A stretch of 64,000 nt of DNA, from assembly GCA_963576785.1 (NCBI GenBank), contig OY756140.1, positions 3,782,001-3,846,000 of the forward strand, read 5' to 3'. The position numbers and the translations under genes are program-made. Positions 1-12,043 of this stretch are shown piece by piece. The notes under the pieces were generated by a model. It searched no databases. It had not been told where the DNA came from and saw nothing but the letters and a program-made list of their open reading frames with translations. This DNA is from Chlorophyllum brunneum. Its lineage: Eukaryota > Basidiomycota > Agaricomycetes > Agaricales > Agaricaceae. Each line of letters opens with the position of its first letter. Position 1 is the stretch's first letter.

Positions 1-1500
1 GCTTCCACTCCACCCTCGACTAAGGCTGAACTTGCTAGATGGTCGAAGGATGATTTGGATCCAACATCGACCCTGACAAGCGTCACTAACGATTTCACTC
101 TCGATCTTCTCACACAAGCTGAATTCGAGTCGTCATATGGGCTATTGCCTTCTGAACAGACGATCTTGATTAGAGCATACTCGGATGATACGGATGATCG
201 TCTGTTGGCGGAGATTCAGCCACGCTTCATTGTGATGTTTGAACCTTGCGTCGAATTTGTTCGACGGGTCGAGGTGTGTACTGAATTTCCTGCGTGTTAC
301 TTTTGAACCATGAGGTTAATATTCACTACGCCAGGTATATCGTAGTGCGTATCCAGGTTTGGCGGTGCGAGTGTATCATATGGTATATGCCAATTCGTGT
401 GAGGAGCATCGGTATCTGGCGGCGATTAGGAAGGAGAAGGAGGCGTTTGAGAAGTTGGTCAAGGAGCGTGGGGTATGTATCCCGCCCATCGTCGTGGAGC
501 CTATGTTCATGGGTGTGATTTTTAGTCAATGCTGTTGACCATTGAGGAGCGTCGAGAACCAGGGAGTGCTGGTGGCGGGGAAAGTATCATCAAGACAATG
601 AGCACGAGGCTTGCTGGTGGTAGAAGGGAGTTGAACAAAGATCCTTCCAGAGTACGTTATTATTGTTTTGAGGAAGATATGAGGCATTAATAGGTTCGTA
701 GATCGTTGTGGATATGCGAGAATTTCGATCTACGTTGCCATCACTTCTTCATGCTGCAAGTATGCTCGTGGTACCTGCGACTCTGACCGTAGGCGATTAC
801 ATTCTCACTCCGGATATATGTGTTGAGAGGAAGAGCCTGACGGATCTCGTACAAAGTTTCAACAGCGGGCGCTTGTCAGTTCATTTTCTGATTATGTATG
901 CCCACTGATTATATATCCCGTCACGCTAGATACACGCAATGCGAGTCCATGTCTGTACATTACAAGCATCCCGTGCTGTTGATCGAGTTCGAGGAAGACA
1001 AGGCTTTCTCACTCGATGCAATCTCCAACCTGAAAAACTACGCCAAGCCGACCCAGAAGTTTCCTAACAAACCAAACAAACCTGTGACTTTCGCCTCTTC
1101 ATCCGACCCATTGAATAACCCAGTATCATCTGCACCAACTGTCCAATCCAAACTTGTACTCTTGACCCTCACATTTCCTCGTCTACGAATTATATGGTCT
1201 CAATCACCATATGCGACAGCGGAGATTTTCGCGGATTTGAAGACGAATCAACCGGAGCCAGATCCGATCAAAGCGATTACGGTTGGAGCGGATGGAGATC
1301 CGGAAGTTGGGAAGGGGTTCAATGCGGCTGCGGAGGAATTGCTGAGGGCTTTACCCGGTATTGGTTCGTCTGGTGCGGCCGTGATGAAGAAGTGTAAGAG
1401 TATGAAGGAGCTGTGTGAGTTGAGTGAGGGGGAAGTGAAGGCGTTGGTTGGTGTTGGACCTGGGAGAGTTCTTTATGAGTTCTTGCATAAGGGAGAGTAG
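1..1500 (+). CDS. rad1: XPF/Rad1 DNA-repair endonuclease, C-terminal part (5' end outside window)
   Basis: Structure-specific endonuclease subunit of nucleotide excision repair; with its ERCC1/Rad10 partner it cuts 5' of lesions in the nucleus. Five exons read as 1-273, 335-472, 526-651, 702-874 and 930-1500, all with GT-AG introns of 49-61 nt and a continuous frame. Exon 4 encodes the ERCC4 nuclease core: VVDMREFR, then GDYILTP followed by VERKSLTD, which matches the family catalytic pattern GDxnERKx3D. The conserved RPG...RVY stretch (exon 2) and [11 protein letters not shown] lie upstream. Exon 5 ends with the tandem helix-hairpin-helix region ([10 protein letters not shown] and LVGVGPGR) used for dimerisation and DNA binding. 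The start and the helicase-like N-terminal half lie left of the window. No damage is visible. Family assignment is very secure; exact exon edges are inferred. Confidence 0.95.
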
Positions 1501-2549
1501 CTAGGCAGTCTAGGGGCTTGATGTGAGCGATAACGCTTTGTAGTGATGGGAGGTAGTGTCGATGAAAGATGACTACATGGTTTTCACGAGCGACCGAGAT
1601 CAGTGGCAAATTCATGACAGCGTACAGGAGGAAGTGGAATTCTGGATTTATTCATGACAGCGTGGATCTGTTCGTGGTCACTAAGCACGCGACAATCATA
1701 GATTAGTCTTTTAAAGAGGACAACAGCAATCTTCGTTTGCGTAAAGTACCATGGCGCCCAGCACATGGTTGAAAGAAGATCATTTACTGTTCTCTCCTTT
1801 AAAGTCTTCAAATCTCTCAGGTTACATAGGCGTCTTACTGCGGGCACCTGATTACATCTGTCAGTACATTTCCACTGATCGACTGATGGCCAAGTCAAAC
1901 GGCATTCAGTGGTGAACAATTGAACCTCAAGAACCAAAGGATTACAGGCAGCGCTTAATCTAAGGAAAGGTGATCACGACCTCTTTAGCGTTACTCCCAT
2001 ACATGAGAATGGTAGAAGTAACTCCAACAAGAGACTGGTTCCTTGGTAATCATGCAATCTATCGTTGTCAAAAATGAGACTTTGACGACATTCCTCAAAT
2101 ATACGCTGATCTCTCGGCGATCCTGTCACTGTCTCGTGTGTGCCTATTCTTGTTACTGCATCCGGGTTGTGGTGTCCAGCACTGATTCAATTCATTTGGG
2201 GCTTCCTCTCCTTCATCTACAGGGAATGTGGAACCTATTCAAACACAATTCAAGTAAATATGGGGGTTATCTCGTGCCCCGATTGCGCTTTCTTCCTCGG
2301 GCCAATCGTTAAGTCACAACAGGAATAGTACCTATCAATATCAGCATGGGAAGGATCCGTATCATTGTTGCGAACGAAATTGAATCAATTTCATCAGAAG
2401 AATATTGTATTCTTAGCGCACCCCTGGCATCCGACCGTTCAGAGTGTGACTGGTGGTGTGGTAAGGAGTGACTGCGGCACTGGTATAAGTACAGTTATAA
2501 TGAAAAAGTCCCTGCTATCCCGGATACTGGGAACCGCCGTCCAACGACA
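1501..2549. other. Intergenic stretch, no supported gene
   Basis: Between the XPF stop and the DUF6533 start I see only short open frames without recognisable motifs or codon continuity. An antisense frame of about 117 codons at 1584-1937 has no family features. The 2.0-2.5 kb part is the probable promoter of the downstream gene, but I see no element I can name. Confidence 0.5.
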
Positions 2550-4536
2550 ATGGCATCCGAAATTTTGGGATTCACTCCCGCAGAGGTGATCAAGTTTACA
2601 TCAATGGCTGTGCCCGTAAGGTATACCTACGGTAGGATTTCCGTCAGCTGGTCCATGACACTCTGCTCACCCCTGATTACAAACAAGTGGCCTCAATTAC
2701 GCTGGTGGTCTATGACTCCCTTGTACTCCTTGGCAGGGAGGTGGGTATATTTACATAACCAATGACAGAGTAATACTAACCACTGACGTGCAAGGTCGAA
2801 TACATCTACCAGTAGATTTAGTCCCTGACGCATTGAAGGCTTCCCGCTGACTCTGTGCCTGCTATTCTATCAGGGGCCCTCGATCACTAAGCAGATGGAT
2901 TTACATCCTCGTCAAACTGACTGGATTGTTTATATTTGGGTGCTCATCTCGATTTTTATTCCTGTCGGACGTAACGCTGACCTTGTACAATAGGTTCAAT
3001 TTTGCCGGTGCGTCCTCTTCTAGTGTTCTTCTACTTGCCACCACTACCATTTCTCACCCTTGGACCTTGCTCAGTATATTCCACCATTCACAGCGACTCT
3101 CCAACGGTGAGATAGCTTTTCTCAATCAGTCTCATCGTGATAGAGCCTGACTGGCCAATGCGTTTAGCTGTGGGTCTAAAACATCATTCTACAGGGGCCC
3201 CCCCAAAGTGACTGATTAACTGACAGATGTTGGGTGAGACAGTGGATCTCCGACTTGTGAGTGCCGATTTTCACTTTTCCGATGTGAAATAATTTCTTCG
3301 AAAGTGCTGCCGAGATTGTCTACACAGTGGTCATCAAAACTCTTCTCGTCCTCCGCCTGAGCGCCCTATACGAGAATCATAAACCAGGTGAGCACCCCAC
3401 CGAAATACTCCTGCCATCAAGTTCGTTAGCATTGTTCCAGTAACTATATTCTTATGGATGGCAACTGCTAGTAAGATCCAAGCTACTAGTACACCTGTAC
3501 CACTCACTAACTCAACTCGGAATTTAGTCGAAGTCATTGTGAGCTCCGCTCTACATTCCATTTACCCTTCATGGCATTGACTGCGATTCTAGAGTATGGC
3601 CTACGGCTTTTTGATCAGATCCTTGAATCTACAGTGGTATATCAGAGTCCCCGCCCCGGTGCCTGGCTGCCCTGTAGGGATCGGAACACCGGAATCCCCC
3701 AATCTCCTTATCCAATTCCAGGGCCCGCAAGTTATATGGTCAGTCCTTTTCCTTATATCCTCCCTCTTTGATGCCCTGTACTGAATATCTGAAGGGCTAT
3801 AAAAGTTGCAACAAACGGTGAGGATGCCATTTCTAAAATTTCAGCTGGGTGTTATTGGGTCTGATGTTGAATCTGACCATCTCAAAGGCTTTGAGCTCTT
3901 CTTGCTTCTTTTCGGTCTATACAGAAGTTTGACTGGTGGGAAGGATGGGTTGCGGAGAGGATGGATCCGCATGAAAGAAGTCACCCCTTTCTTATATGTT
4001 TTTTATCGAGACGGCACTGTTTTCTATATCCCGTGCGTACCACTTGCTAACTAATATGTCTGATGTTATCTGATGATTAAATGCTGCACAGTATCTTTGG
4101 TAAACCTTTCATATCTCGACCATTTCCTTTCGACTTACTAGCCTTTTGTTAGTGCTGAGTGTATTCGGTCTTTTGGCGACTTTTGTTCAACTCGCTCGTT
4201 TCTTCGGCTGCGAAAATTGGGACGCGTGAGTCACTCTCCAAGTTATAATAAGGCTACTGATACAAACGAACTCGTTTCTAGCTGGCTTATCATCATCTAT
4301 TACATAACTGTAAGCACTGAAATATTTTCTTTCCTCATTTCACCTTCTCACCCGAGGAAAAAAAACAGGGGACTCGCTTGATTTTAAACGTTCACAGCAC
4401 TGGGACGGAGTTCAACAATACTATGATCACACGGCAGCAAATTACAACCTTGGCTTTCGATAGCAACTATGGGACAAGCTCAGAGTTAGAAGACGAGGTC
4501 GCTGCCCGAGCTAGTGTGGAGGACAGCAACATTTGA
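2550..4536 (+). CDS. DUF6533-domain seven-helix membrane protein
   Basis: Member of a large basidiomycete family of multi-pass membrane proteins of unknown function. Readable exons: 2550-2615 (start), 2648-2740 (VASITLVVYDSLVLLGREV, the DUF6533 core YD...REV), 2795-2811, 2874-2939 (SRWIYILVKLTG), 2994-3007, one or two uncertain exons, one near 3306-3375 (VVIKTLLVLRLSALYENH, the family's LR..ALY), later helices including a VPGCPVG loop, 3885-4031 (YRSLTGG and FYRDGTVFYIP, the family's RDG.xYF), then GCENWDAWLIIIYYIT and a final exon with GTRLILNV matching SRLILNLR. The stop is TGA at 4534-4536. The family usually has about 300-350 residues, which fits. The middle exons between 3008 and 3880 are not fully resolved, so damage there cannot be excluded. 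Function is unknown. Confidence 0.72.
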
Positions 4537-5982
4537 TCCCCGATTGATGTAGTTGATTTTTCGCCATGTGATGTCGCTGTGCGGTTTATAAGCTCAGAAA
4601 ATTCAATGTTCTCTAACATGTTTGGTAGCTAGTCAGATGTCGGCACACGTAGTAGCCGATACATATCTTGACTGGCCGTGGGGTTGCTGAGTATACTGCC
4701 GAGTGTTCTTCATAATCACTCTCTGTCTAGTTGCGCCGCGACACGAGCGTCGATGAATCCTTTCCATTGGTGGGGTGTAGCTGGACCAACTTGGGATCGT
4801 CAGGTGTGCATGTCGAGGTTGAATACAATCACCTCAGAGACCAGGAAGCATCCGATGTTGTTGAGAGTTAACGATATCGTAAGATTGTAAGTCTGCCGGT
4901 GACCAGGAATGGCCTAGTGAGGCAGTGACGGCAGCAGATTGTTGAGCAGTCTCCCCGCCACGACTTGATTCAACAATGATTGCCTCGTCCCTTCCGCCCG
5001 CCACTCCAGGTCACGTGTCACAAAATATCCTTAACATCGTACCTGTTTCTACGTTGATTGAAATAAATTTCCCGCTTGTGGGGGCTAATTGTTTTTGTTT
5101 GAGCTCGGGGCCTGATTGATATTCAGTCGGACAAGTCGCAAGTGCCCACCACACCTTGTCGGATGACGTCAGTTTAAAGGTGTGCTGGCCATCATATCTC
5201 GGTCGTATGTCATTCACAGAGCGTAAGCTCTTTAACCAGCCCATCACCCTGTTTACCTGAGCCACTTTCCTTTTTAACAGTGATAGCACCAAGCAGTGAG
5301 CGTTAGTATCTGTTGGTGCGGCATACTGCCCTCCCGCTCGGGAAGGGATATACCTGATCGATATCCTCAGCTGACTTCCTTCCGTTCACTAGCCTCGACT
5401 GTACTGACCGGAACGTCTGCCAGCTCCAGTCGCATGTCAAGGAAAACGCTCTTGCAAAAGCGAATTTTCATCCCTGACTCTTCGTTCCGACAGTTCCGAT
5501 TACAGTATATTTATACCAGTTGACCGCACCGTGCGGTCACATACACGATGATTCCCCACACGGGCAAAATGATTATGCCGTGGGCGAAGACATAATACCA
5601 ACCACCCCACAGGGCGCCCGCACTTTTATTCCATTCTGTGTGTCGTAATATTTCAACCGCCGGTTCCCTCGTTTTAGCTGGCTCGCAGGTAAAACTTCAA
5701 GAAACCCATCCAAGATGCCCATTGTTCCTGACTGCTTGAACCCGACTACTAGGATCATCGGTGGAAAGGCCCTAATAATCTTAGGGAAACGTCCTGCAGA
5801 TGGTATCGGGATTGCGCGGAGACGCCCACCTAGCCGCCCGTATCAATGATACGACACTCGGCTGGGATTGAAGCGAACTACGAGTGGCATGCGGTAAACG
5901 GATGTACTGAGTCTGGCGAAACACCCTCCATCTCAGTCTCCCCCCTCTTCCTCACTCCCTTTTGATCCCTCCAGTACGCTTG
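4537..5982. other. Intergenic stretch upstream of DUF6535 copy A
   Basis: About 1.4 kb with no gene I can support. Several short frames on both strands lack family motifs and introns. The last 110 bases (C/T-rich with cccccctcttcctcactccc) resemble the leader region seen just before the first exon of the other DUF6535 copies and probably belong to the promoter or 5' UTR of copy A. Confidence 0.5.
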
Positions 5983-8402
5983 ATGGAGATTATCTACAGA
6001 CTGGTAAGCTCCGCTCATTGTTCGAGGTTCAGCCCGTCCTAAATAATTGTGTAAACCGTAGTTTGGAATCAGACGCAGCAAGAATCAACGTCGTGCGATT
6101 CTTGCGAACTATCCACAGGTGTGTTTGTAGCGAACGCGATGCGTATGGGGGCCCACGATTCAGCACTAGGAGCGCAAGGGACACGACTCTCAACAGAATG
6201 AAAGGGAGGAGGATCCTCCGTTACCATCACAGGTAGATGTCGTCCTTGGCGCACCAGTGAATGCTGTTCATGTTGACCACGTGTTGTACTTAGAGCGACT
6301 GGACCTGCGACGAACAAACATACAAATATTCTATCAAGGAGTCCCCGAAAGACGCATGGGAGTCTTGCAATAGTATCGTCGACGACCATGATGAAGACCT
6401 TTGCAAGGAACTTAAGGAAGAAATATCCTTCCTCTTGGTGGTGGTGGGTGGAATAAATGAATCCGGCATCCACAGCCTGATTTCTTCACAGGCAGGCTTG
6501 TTCCTCGCTGTGGTAACCGCATTCACGGTAGAATCGTACAGGTGGCTCAAGGAGGATAAGGAGGACAAAATGGCTGATCTCCTCGGCGAAGTCGTCCGGT
6601 TGCTCAACAATACGAGCGCCCAAGGAAGCGCCAGATCGCCTAGCCCATTCATCCCAGCCGAGCGTGATGTTGTGGTCAACCAGATATGGTTCCTGAGCAT
6701 GATAATCAGCCTCGTTGCTGTCATGTTTGGGACATTCTGTCTGCAATGGGTCTCAGCCTTCCGCCAGAACCAACGTGATGTGACGAACAAATCTGTCTCC
6801 CCTGCCGATGCGCTTGCCCTTCGTCAGCTCCGCTTTGACGGAATGGTTGGCTGGTATGTTCTTCGGGCTCCGGCGATCTTACTGTTCATCGTGCAGACAT
6901 CCATTGTCCTCTTCACTATCGGCCTGGTATACCTCCTTTGGGGCATCAGTCTTCCAGCTGCCCTTCCAACCGTCATCGTGGCTAGTGCTGCGGGGGTGCT
7001 TCTATATCTCGCGAATCTAATGCCCTTCGTGCAACCTTTAGTGGGAGCGGTCTTCCCAGCAACACAAGCTATTCCCCAATGCCCATACAAATCCCCCACA
7101 TCCTGGCTTGTGCATGGCATCGGCGTTGTGTCGACTGCTCCCTGCCTCGTTCCCTTTCGCTATTTCCTTTATTGGCATGGGGGAAGTAGGGGTGAAAGGA
7201 TCTGCGATTGGTTGGATCAGCAGCGTGGCCTACTAACAGACTATCTGTGGCAGCGATATGACGACTTGTGTCGGGACCTACGTGAAGATCGTGGTCCTCA
7301 AAGTGGGTCTGGGTACTACTCGTACTATCTTGTTCGCGGCATCGCTTCGGCCATGTCGATCCTTGTTTTTGAACCAAATGCGGTGGATATCATTCCCAGC
7401 TGTATCCAGATGCTGCGGCGGGAGTCTAGAGACCCTGAAACGTGGGAAAAGCTATTCCACACGAAGCTATCGAGGGCGGAAAAGGCGTTGTTGAGGGGTA
7501 ATGTTTCACTGGGAGGTGAAGACAACAATAATCCAATCACTTCAGCTGCTCGTATCAAGAATCTTAAACGAGATTTCCTGAACGCTCACGTCTTCCAGTA
7601 TCTCGTTGTACATAGTCAAAAACTTCGTCGCATCTTACTTCGACACCGCGTCGAGCTCTACATCCGGATCAAGAATTCATGTCAAGGTATCACTATTGGT
7701 GGCATTCGTGGACATATACTCCTCGGGCGCCGATCGAATACAACCGGAGGAGGCGACAACCAGGACGATCCTATTGGTAGCTCCGTTATCTGTCCCGTTG
7801 AGTCGGCAGAAGATGCTCAGGAAATGTCGCAAGGTGGGACCACAAGTAAATGTTGAATGATGAGGTGAACTCACGAAGGTCACATAGATCTCAAAATTCA
7901 GTTTCTAAGCTGCGCCAAACGTCTCCTTGGTACCAAACAATTCACGGATGCGGATACCCTCGGCACTGCCTGGGTCGTCGCCTCCGAGAACGTCCAAGTC
8001 AACCCGACCTCTGAAAAAAGTGGTAACACACCCTCCGGGGAGAACCAATCCAACCTGGGAGTCGAGGGAGGGGAGTGCGCGCAACCGGTAACGGGTGGCG
8101 ACGAAGATCCTATCAAAGAGGGTGAAATCATCGAGCCCGTGTATATCAGTAGTCCTCAGACAGACCTCCCCGTATCGCCTTCTGACGCCCAAAGTCCTAA
8201 AAAGGGCGAGGCGGACACTGAACCCAAACCGGTAGAACCGTTGGCGGAATTGTGTCAACACATGCGGCTCCGGTTGGGTGAGCTTCCCCAGACGGCGTTC
8301 AGCGATGGTTTCTATTTCCGTAGGAGTCGGGTTGTCTTGGGGCTCGATCCTTACCCATCTCCACCGCCGGATCCACAGCCGTCAGGGAGTGACTCAGTGT
8401 GA
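5983..8402 (+). CDS. DUF6535-domain membrane protein, copy A (intact)
   Basis: Complete member of the basidiomycete DUF6535 family; function unknown. Exons 5983-6003 (MEIIYRL), 6062-6118, 6179-6232, 6294-6443, 6492-7833 and 7879-8402 join in frame to 715 residues. The short N-terminal exons are basic (FGIRRSKNQRR) and acidic/proline-rich (EREEDPPLPSQ). The DUF6535 core starts with DWTC...YKYSIKESPKDAWESC and ISFLLVVAGLFLAVVTAF, then hydrophobic helices around WFLSMIISLVAVMFGTFCLQW, LLFIVQTSIVLFTIGLVYLL and a third/fourth pair with PLVGAVFPATQAIPQCPYKSP. A long soluble part follows (RDFLNAHVFQYL, HRVELYIRIKNS), and a polar tail encoded by the last exon (DLKIQFLSCAKRLLGTKQF). The tail homology with copy C shows that the last intron is real. 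It is the paralogue of B, C, E and F in this window and is convergent with nitrate reductase. Confidence 0.86.
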
Positions 8403-8726
8403 TATGCGGGGTGTGCATAGACGAGTAGAACGCTTTCAGTGGGAGAGTTTTCAGCCATTGTAATACGGATGAGTTATGTACGGGTGAATTTCTGAATACC
8501 ACCAGACCCTTTGTCGAGACCAATGCTTCCGTCTCTCACGACCATGATTATTGCATACTGCACCTCCTGCCAGTTGTAAAAGGCATAGTCTCGACGGCGT
8601 ATTAGGAACGGAGAGTGATACACATTACGGAAGAGGAACATAGAGTTCTAGAGATATCTAACAAAAAGGGCTAAGCCGCGAACTAAGTCTATCCTTAAAC
8701 TATACATTATAATAAACTCTCCAGAA
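8403..8726. terminator. Shared 3' region between convergent genes
   Basis: The 324 bases between the stop of DUF6535 copy A and the stop of nitrate reductase must carry both 3' UTRs. It is A/T-rich near 8640-8715 (for example the aataaa at 8710-8715, on the plus strand). No gene is visible. Confidence 0.4.
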
Positions 8727-11700
8727 TCAGAAAAGCACAATCTTGTTCGACGCATCCCATCCTATCTCTCTGAGCATCCCTATGGCAAAGGGTTAGCAGC
8801 TGGCTACCAAAGTGTTTGACGAACATACTCTTGGCCGAATCCTCCATCGGTCCTGGCCCGCAGAGACAGATCAACTTGCCATCTCCAGGCGTTGGTAGGT
8901 ATGTCTCTAACATCTCCTTCGTAATTCGCCCCGTAGAGTGAGTCCAGTTTTCAGGCAGTGGATTCCCTGTCAAGCTGAAACGAAGGCTGAACCTTCCGGG
9001 GTGTTCCGCAGCGAACTGCTCAAGTTCCTCGCGACACAAAATATCCTCAAAGTTTCGATTAACATCCACAACCCACACCTTTGTTTCAGTGTCCGAAGGA
9101 TCCGTCAAGATCGCCCGCGCGACTTGAAGAATGGGAGTGATGCCACTCCCTCCGCAAATCAGACCGACCTCGCTTACATGCTTCTCTTCACCGTGGACGG
9201 AAGCTATGCCCTTGCCCTTCCATGTGAAATGCCCAAGGGGACCTTTCATTTCGATCGAATCACCCACAACGAGCTGGGAGAACCCGAGGGTCATGCGTCC
9301 ACCAAGGGGATATGCCGGAGTGGGAAAGTATATTCTGGTTTCCGTCAGCTTCTTGGAATAGAAGAATAAAAGAGTCTTACTTGATCAGCATGTCGATGTG
9401 ACCCTTTGTATTCCGATCCGAAAGTGGGGTGTAAGCTCTCTGCACGAATTCACCTGCCGCGACTTGGGCGCCGTCTTTGCCGGAGACCTTTCTCTGTAAA
9501 CGCACATACACGTGCTGGCCGAAGGGTAGTCCCAATTCCTGCTCCTTGTTCTCCAGGGAAAAACGGTAAACCTTGGTGTCATGCGAAACGTCCTTGATGC
9601 TGACCAGCTCGAGCTTCTTCCATTTCTTGGCATTGAGGAAACAATTGGATGTTGATGATTCCTCGGTCTCGGCTTCCTTCTCTAGAGTCCCGTCAAGAGT
9701 CCCAATGTGAAATTCAGCCAGCCGTCTCTTGGCGTCTGAGCTGTGGATAGCCATGAAGTCTTCGGTGGCATCCTCTCCCGCGACGATCATTATCGACTGC
9801 GCGCCCCCTGGGTGATCTGCAAAGAACCCACTTCCCTTGTACACCTGTCGTAATAATTGATCAGGACTGGGCTGTCTGCAGTTCCTGGCTACTCACCTCT
9901 CCCCGGACGACAAACCATGCCTCTTCCTTGGCCTGAGGTGACTTGAGTTCTGCGACGCTGATCTTGCGTTCGACACCGGGCTTGGTCATCCGGACTTCTT
10001 GGGCTTGGACTTTCAATGCTTCGGCATTATTGCTTAGGCTCGAGGAAGCAGTGACCGAGAAGTTCGGTTTCGACGGGTTCAGGCCTGCGTCCTTGAGTCT
10101 CTGCATCCACCCGCCTGGTTGTAACCCCGCAACTACAAATGTTTCAGGAAATACTCTCAGTTGCTACCGAGACAAGAGATGCTTACGCGTTGGATGTTCG
10201 AAACGAATCTTGCCATCTTCGAGCTGATGGATGCATACCCTGAACCACCTTGTAAATGAAGGAATAGTTAGTAGTCCATCATTATTCCGGGACGTGTCCA
10301 CATACCAATTGTTCATCATTCCAGTTGCATTCACATACATATCCCTGGGTTGAAGTACCAAGGATTCATCCATGCAACGGACCATGATGGCACGGCTTGT
10401 CCTCATTGTGGTAATGGGCATTTGGAACGACCAGAAACACCAGCAGAAACATGTGTCCGACTCGGTCAAATCTATGTCGCCATAAACGGAATCGGAGTGG
10501 GTCGTGGTTCGGAAGACATCTTCGGGATACGTGATCTGTGCGAGGCTCCATGTAGTTCCATCGTCGGAAGAAATTTCAACGCGTGTCACTCGACGACCAC
10601 CCCCAGCGTATGCGTATCCTCTAACTGCATACGTCTCATCTGGGTTCCGGGATGACGTGTCGAGTACCTCATCATGATCAGGACATGCAATAGCACTGTT
10701 CACGTTGAGTTCGTTGATGATGTACCTACGGAGGAAAAGTTGTCGGCAAAACGCTTCAAGACCATATCAGAAACTTACCTTCGGTCGTACCACCAATGGT
10801 CCTCCGCCCGCGCCTGGTCTGGACTCACAGACATCGGCAAGACCTTGTTGTCACGGAAATGGAGATGGTTCTGGCTTTCGTTCGCTGACAACTCGATGCT
10901 CGTGAGCCATTTCACAGACCTTCCACCGATCTGCGAAGGCACAACAAGGCGAAGTGGGAAACCGTGATCTGGTTCGAGACTGAATCATGCAAAAAGAAAT
11001 TAGACTCTTTATATTTATGATGTCACGCAAATTACTCACGCAAGGCCATTCATTGCCCAAGCCAACATCATTCCCTTTCGTCTGTCGCGAGCCCAGCTCA
11101 AAGGTTGACTAGACAACAATGTCATTCGGCTGTCTATAACAGACGAAAAAGCTCACCTGGTGCCATATGGCCCCCCGTGTGGGAGGCTATCACATCCTTC
11201 GAAGAGTATATGCTTTGCGCCTTTTGTAGGGAGGATATACTCTAGAATGTCAGCCAGATAGATACCTGTGAAGAGCGCCGTGGAGACTCCAGCTGCACCC
11301 CAGGAGAAACCTAAGGACTTCTGGACGACGTTTTGCTCTTTACGTCGGTTGCCGGCGCATACCAGTGTTATCGGGACTGTAACAACTCTGAATTTCGCTC
11401 GAAGATCACCTAGGGTGAATGTTGTGGGACGAGAACACAATCTACATCAATAAGAACGGGTGTTCAGTTCGTGTTGGCAGGTTACAAATTTAACACGCCT
11501 ACCCATGGATCTGCAGCTTCCATTCGTCTGCCGTTCTCTGGTCTATTTTGGGTACAGCACCATGACTGCGGACGTAGAATAGGTTGCTTGGAGTAAAGAA
11601 CCCTTGCGCGTATAGATCACTGAGTTTGGCCTCCGCGTTGAACGGGTGTTTTCCTGTTAGGCGAATCATTCTAGGGTCACGACAGACCCAATCGTCTGGA

Positions 11701-12043
11701 GTTCCTCTAGAAAGCAAAGCAATTTCAAACAGATGGTTCTGAGAATCGACGAGAAAACATACACGTCTTGGGAGGCAATCGTTTCGCATGCTTTCTCTTT
11801 CGGCACCGCGGGGTAATCTGAAGGAATGTCACGGGCCACAATGTGTTTCTCCCCATAAGATGGGTCCCGCTGGGCAAGAGAAGGAGGGAAGAACGGAGCG
11901 GGAAGCTGAATTCTATGCTCTGCAGGAAGACCAACTCGCTTATGCATTGGGGACTGAACAGAGGAGGGAGGAGTGATGGATCCCTCCGAGGGCGTGGTGA
12001 ATCCATTTAACGACCACGAGATTTGGGCGACGTCTAGGGGCAT
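8727..12043 (-). CDS. niaD: Assimilatory nitrate reductase [NAD(P)H]
   Basis: Reduces nitrate to nitrite in the cytosol using Mo-molybdopterin, heme b and FAD. Domains in order: Mo-cofactor domain with TPDDWVCRDPRMIRLTGKHPFN, YVRSHGAVP and the Mo-ligating cysteine in VCAGNRRKEQN plus GFSWGAAGVST; dimerisation region with WYDRR, DTCFCWCFWSF and LQPRDMY...GMMNN; cytochrome b5 domain with HPGG and the second heme histidine in AIHSSDAK; FAD domain with RAYTPLSD and GGRMTLG; NADH domain with GGSGITPILQ and CGPGPM. The start chosen (MPLDVAQISW) precedes the first conserved block; an in-frame ATG 19 codons upstream is possible. Exons recognised at the 3' end: 9897-10110 region, 9381-9844, 8829-9334 and 8727-8779. 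Skipping a 49-nt intron at 8780-8828 restores the family C-terminus ...NKIVLF. Mo domain VCR replaces the usual VPR. About 880 residues, apparently intact. Confidence 0.94.

Noticed and set aside
1584..1937. Minus-strand frame of 117 codons after the XPF gene
   Set aside because: No motif, no start context and no similarity to neighbours.
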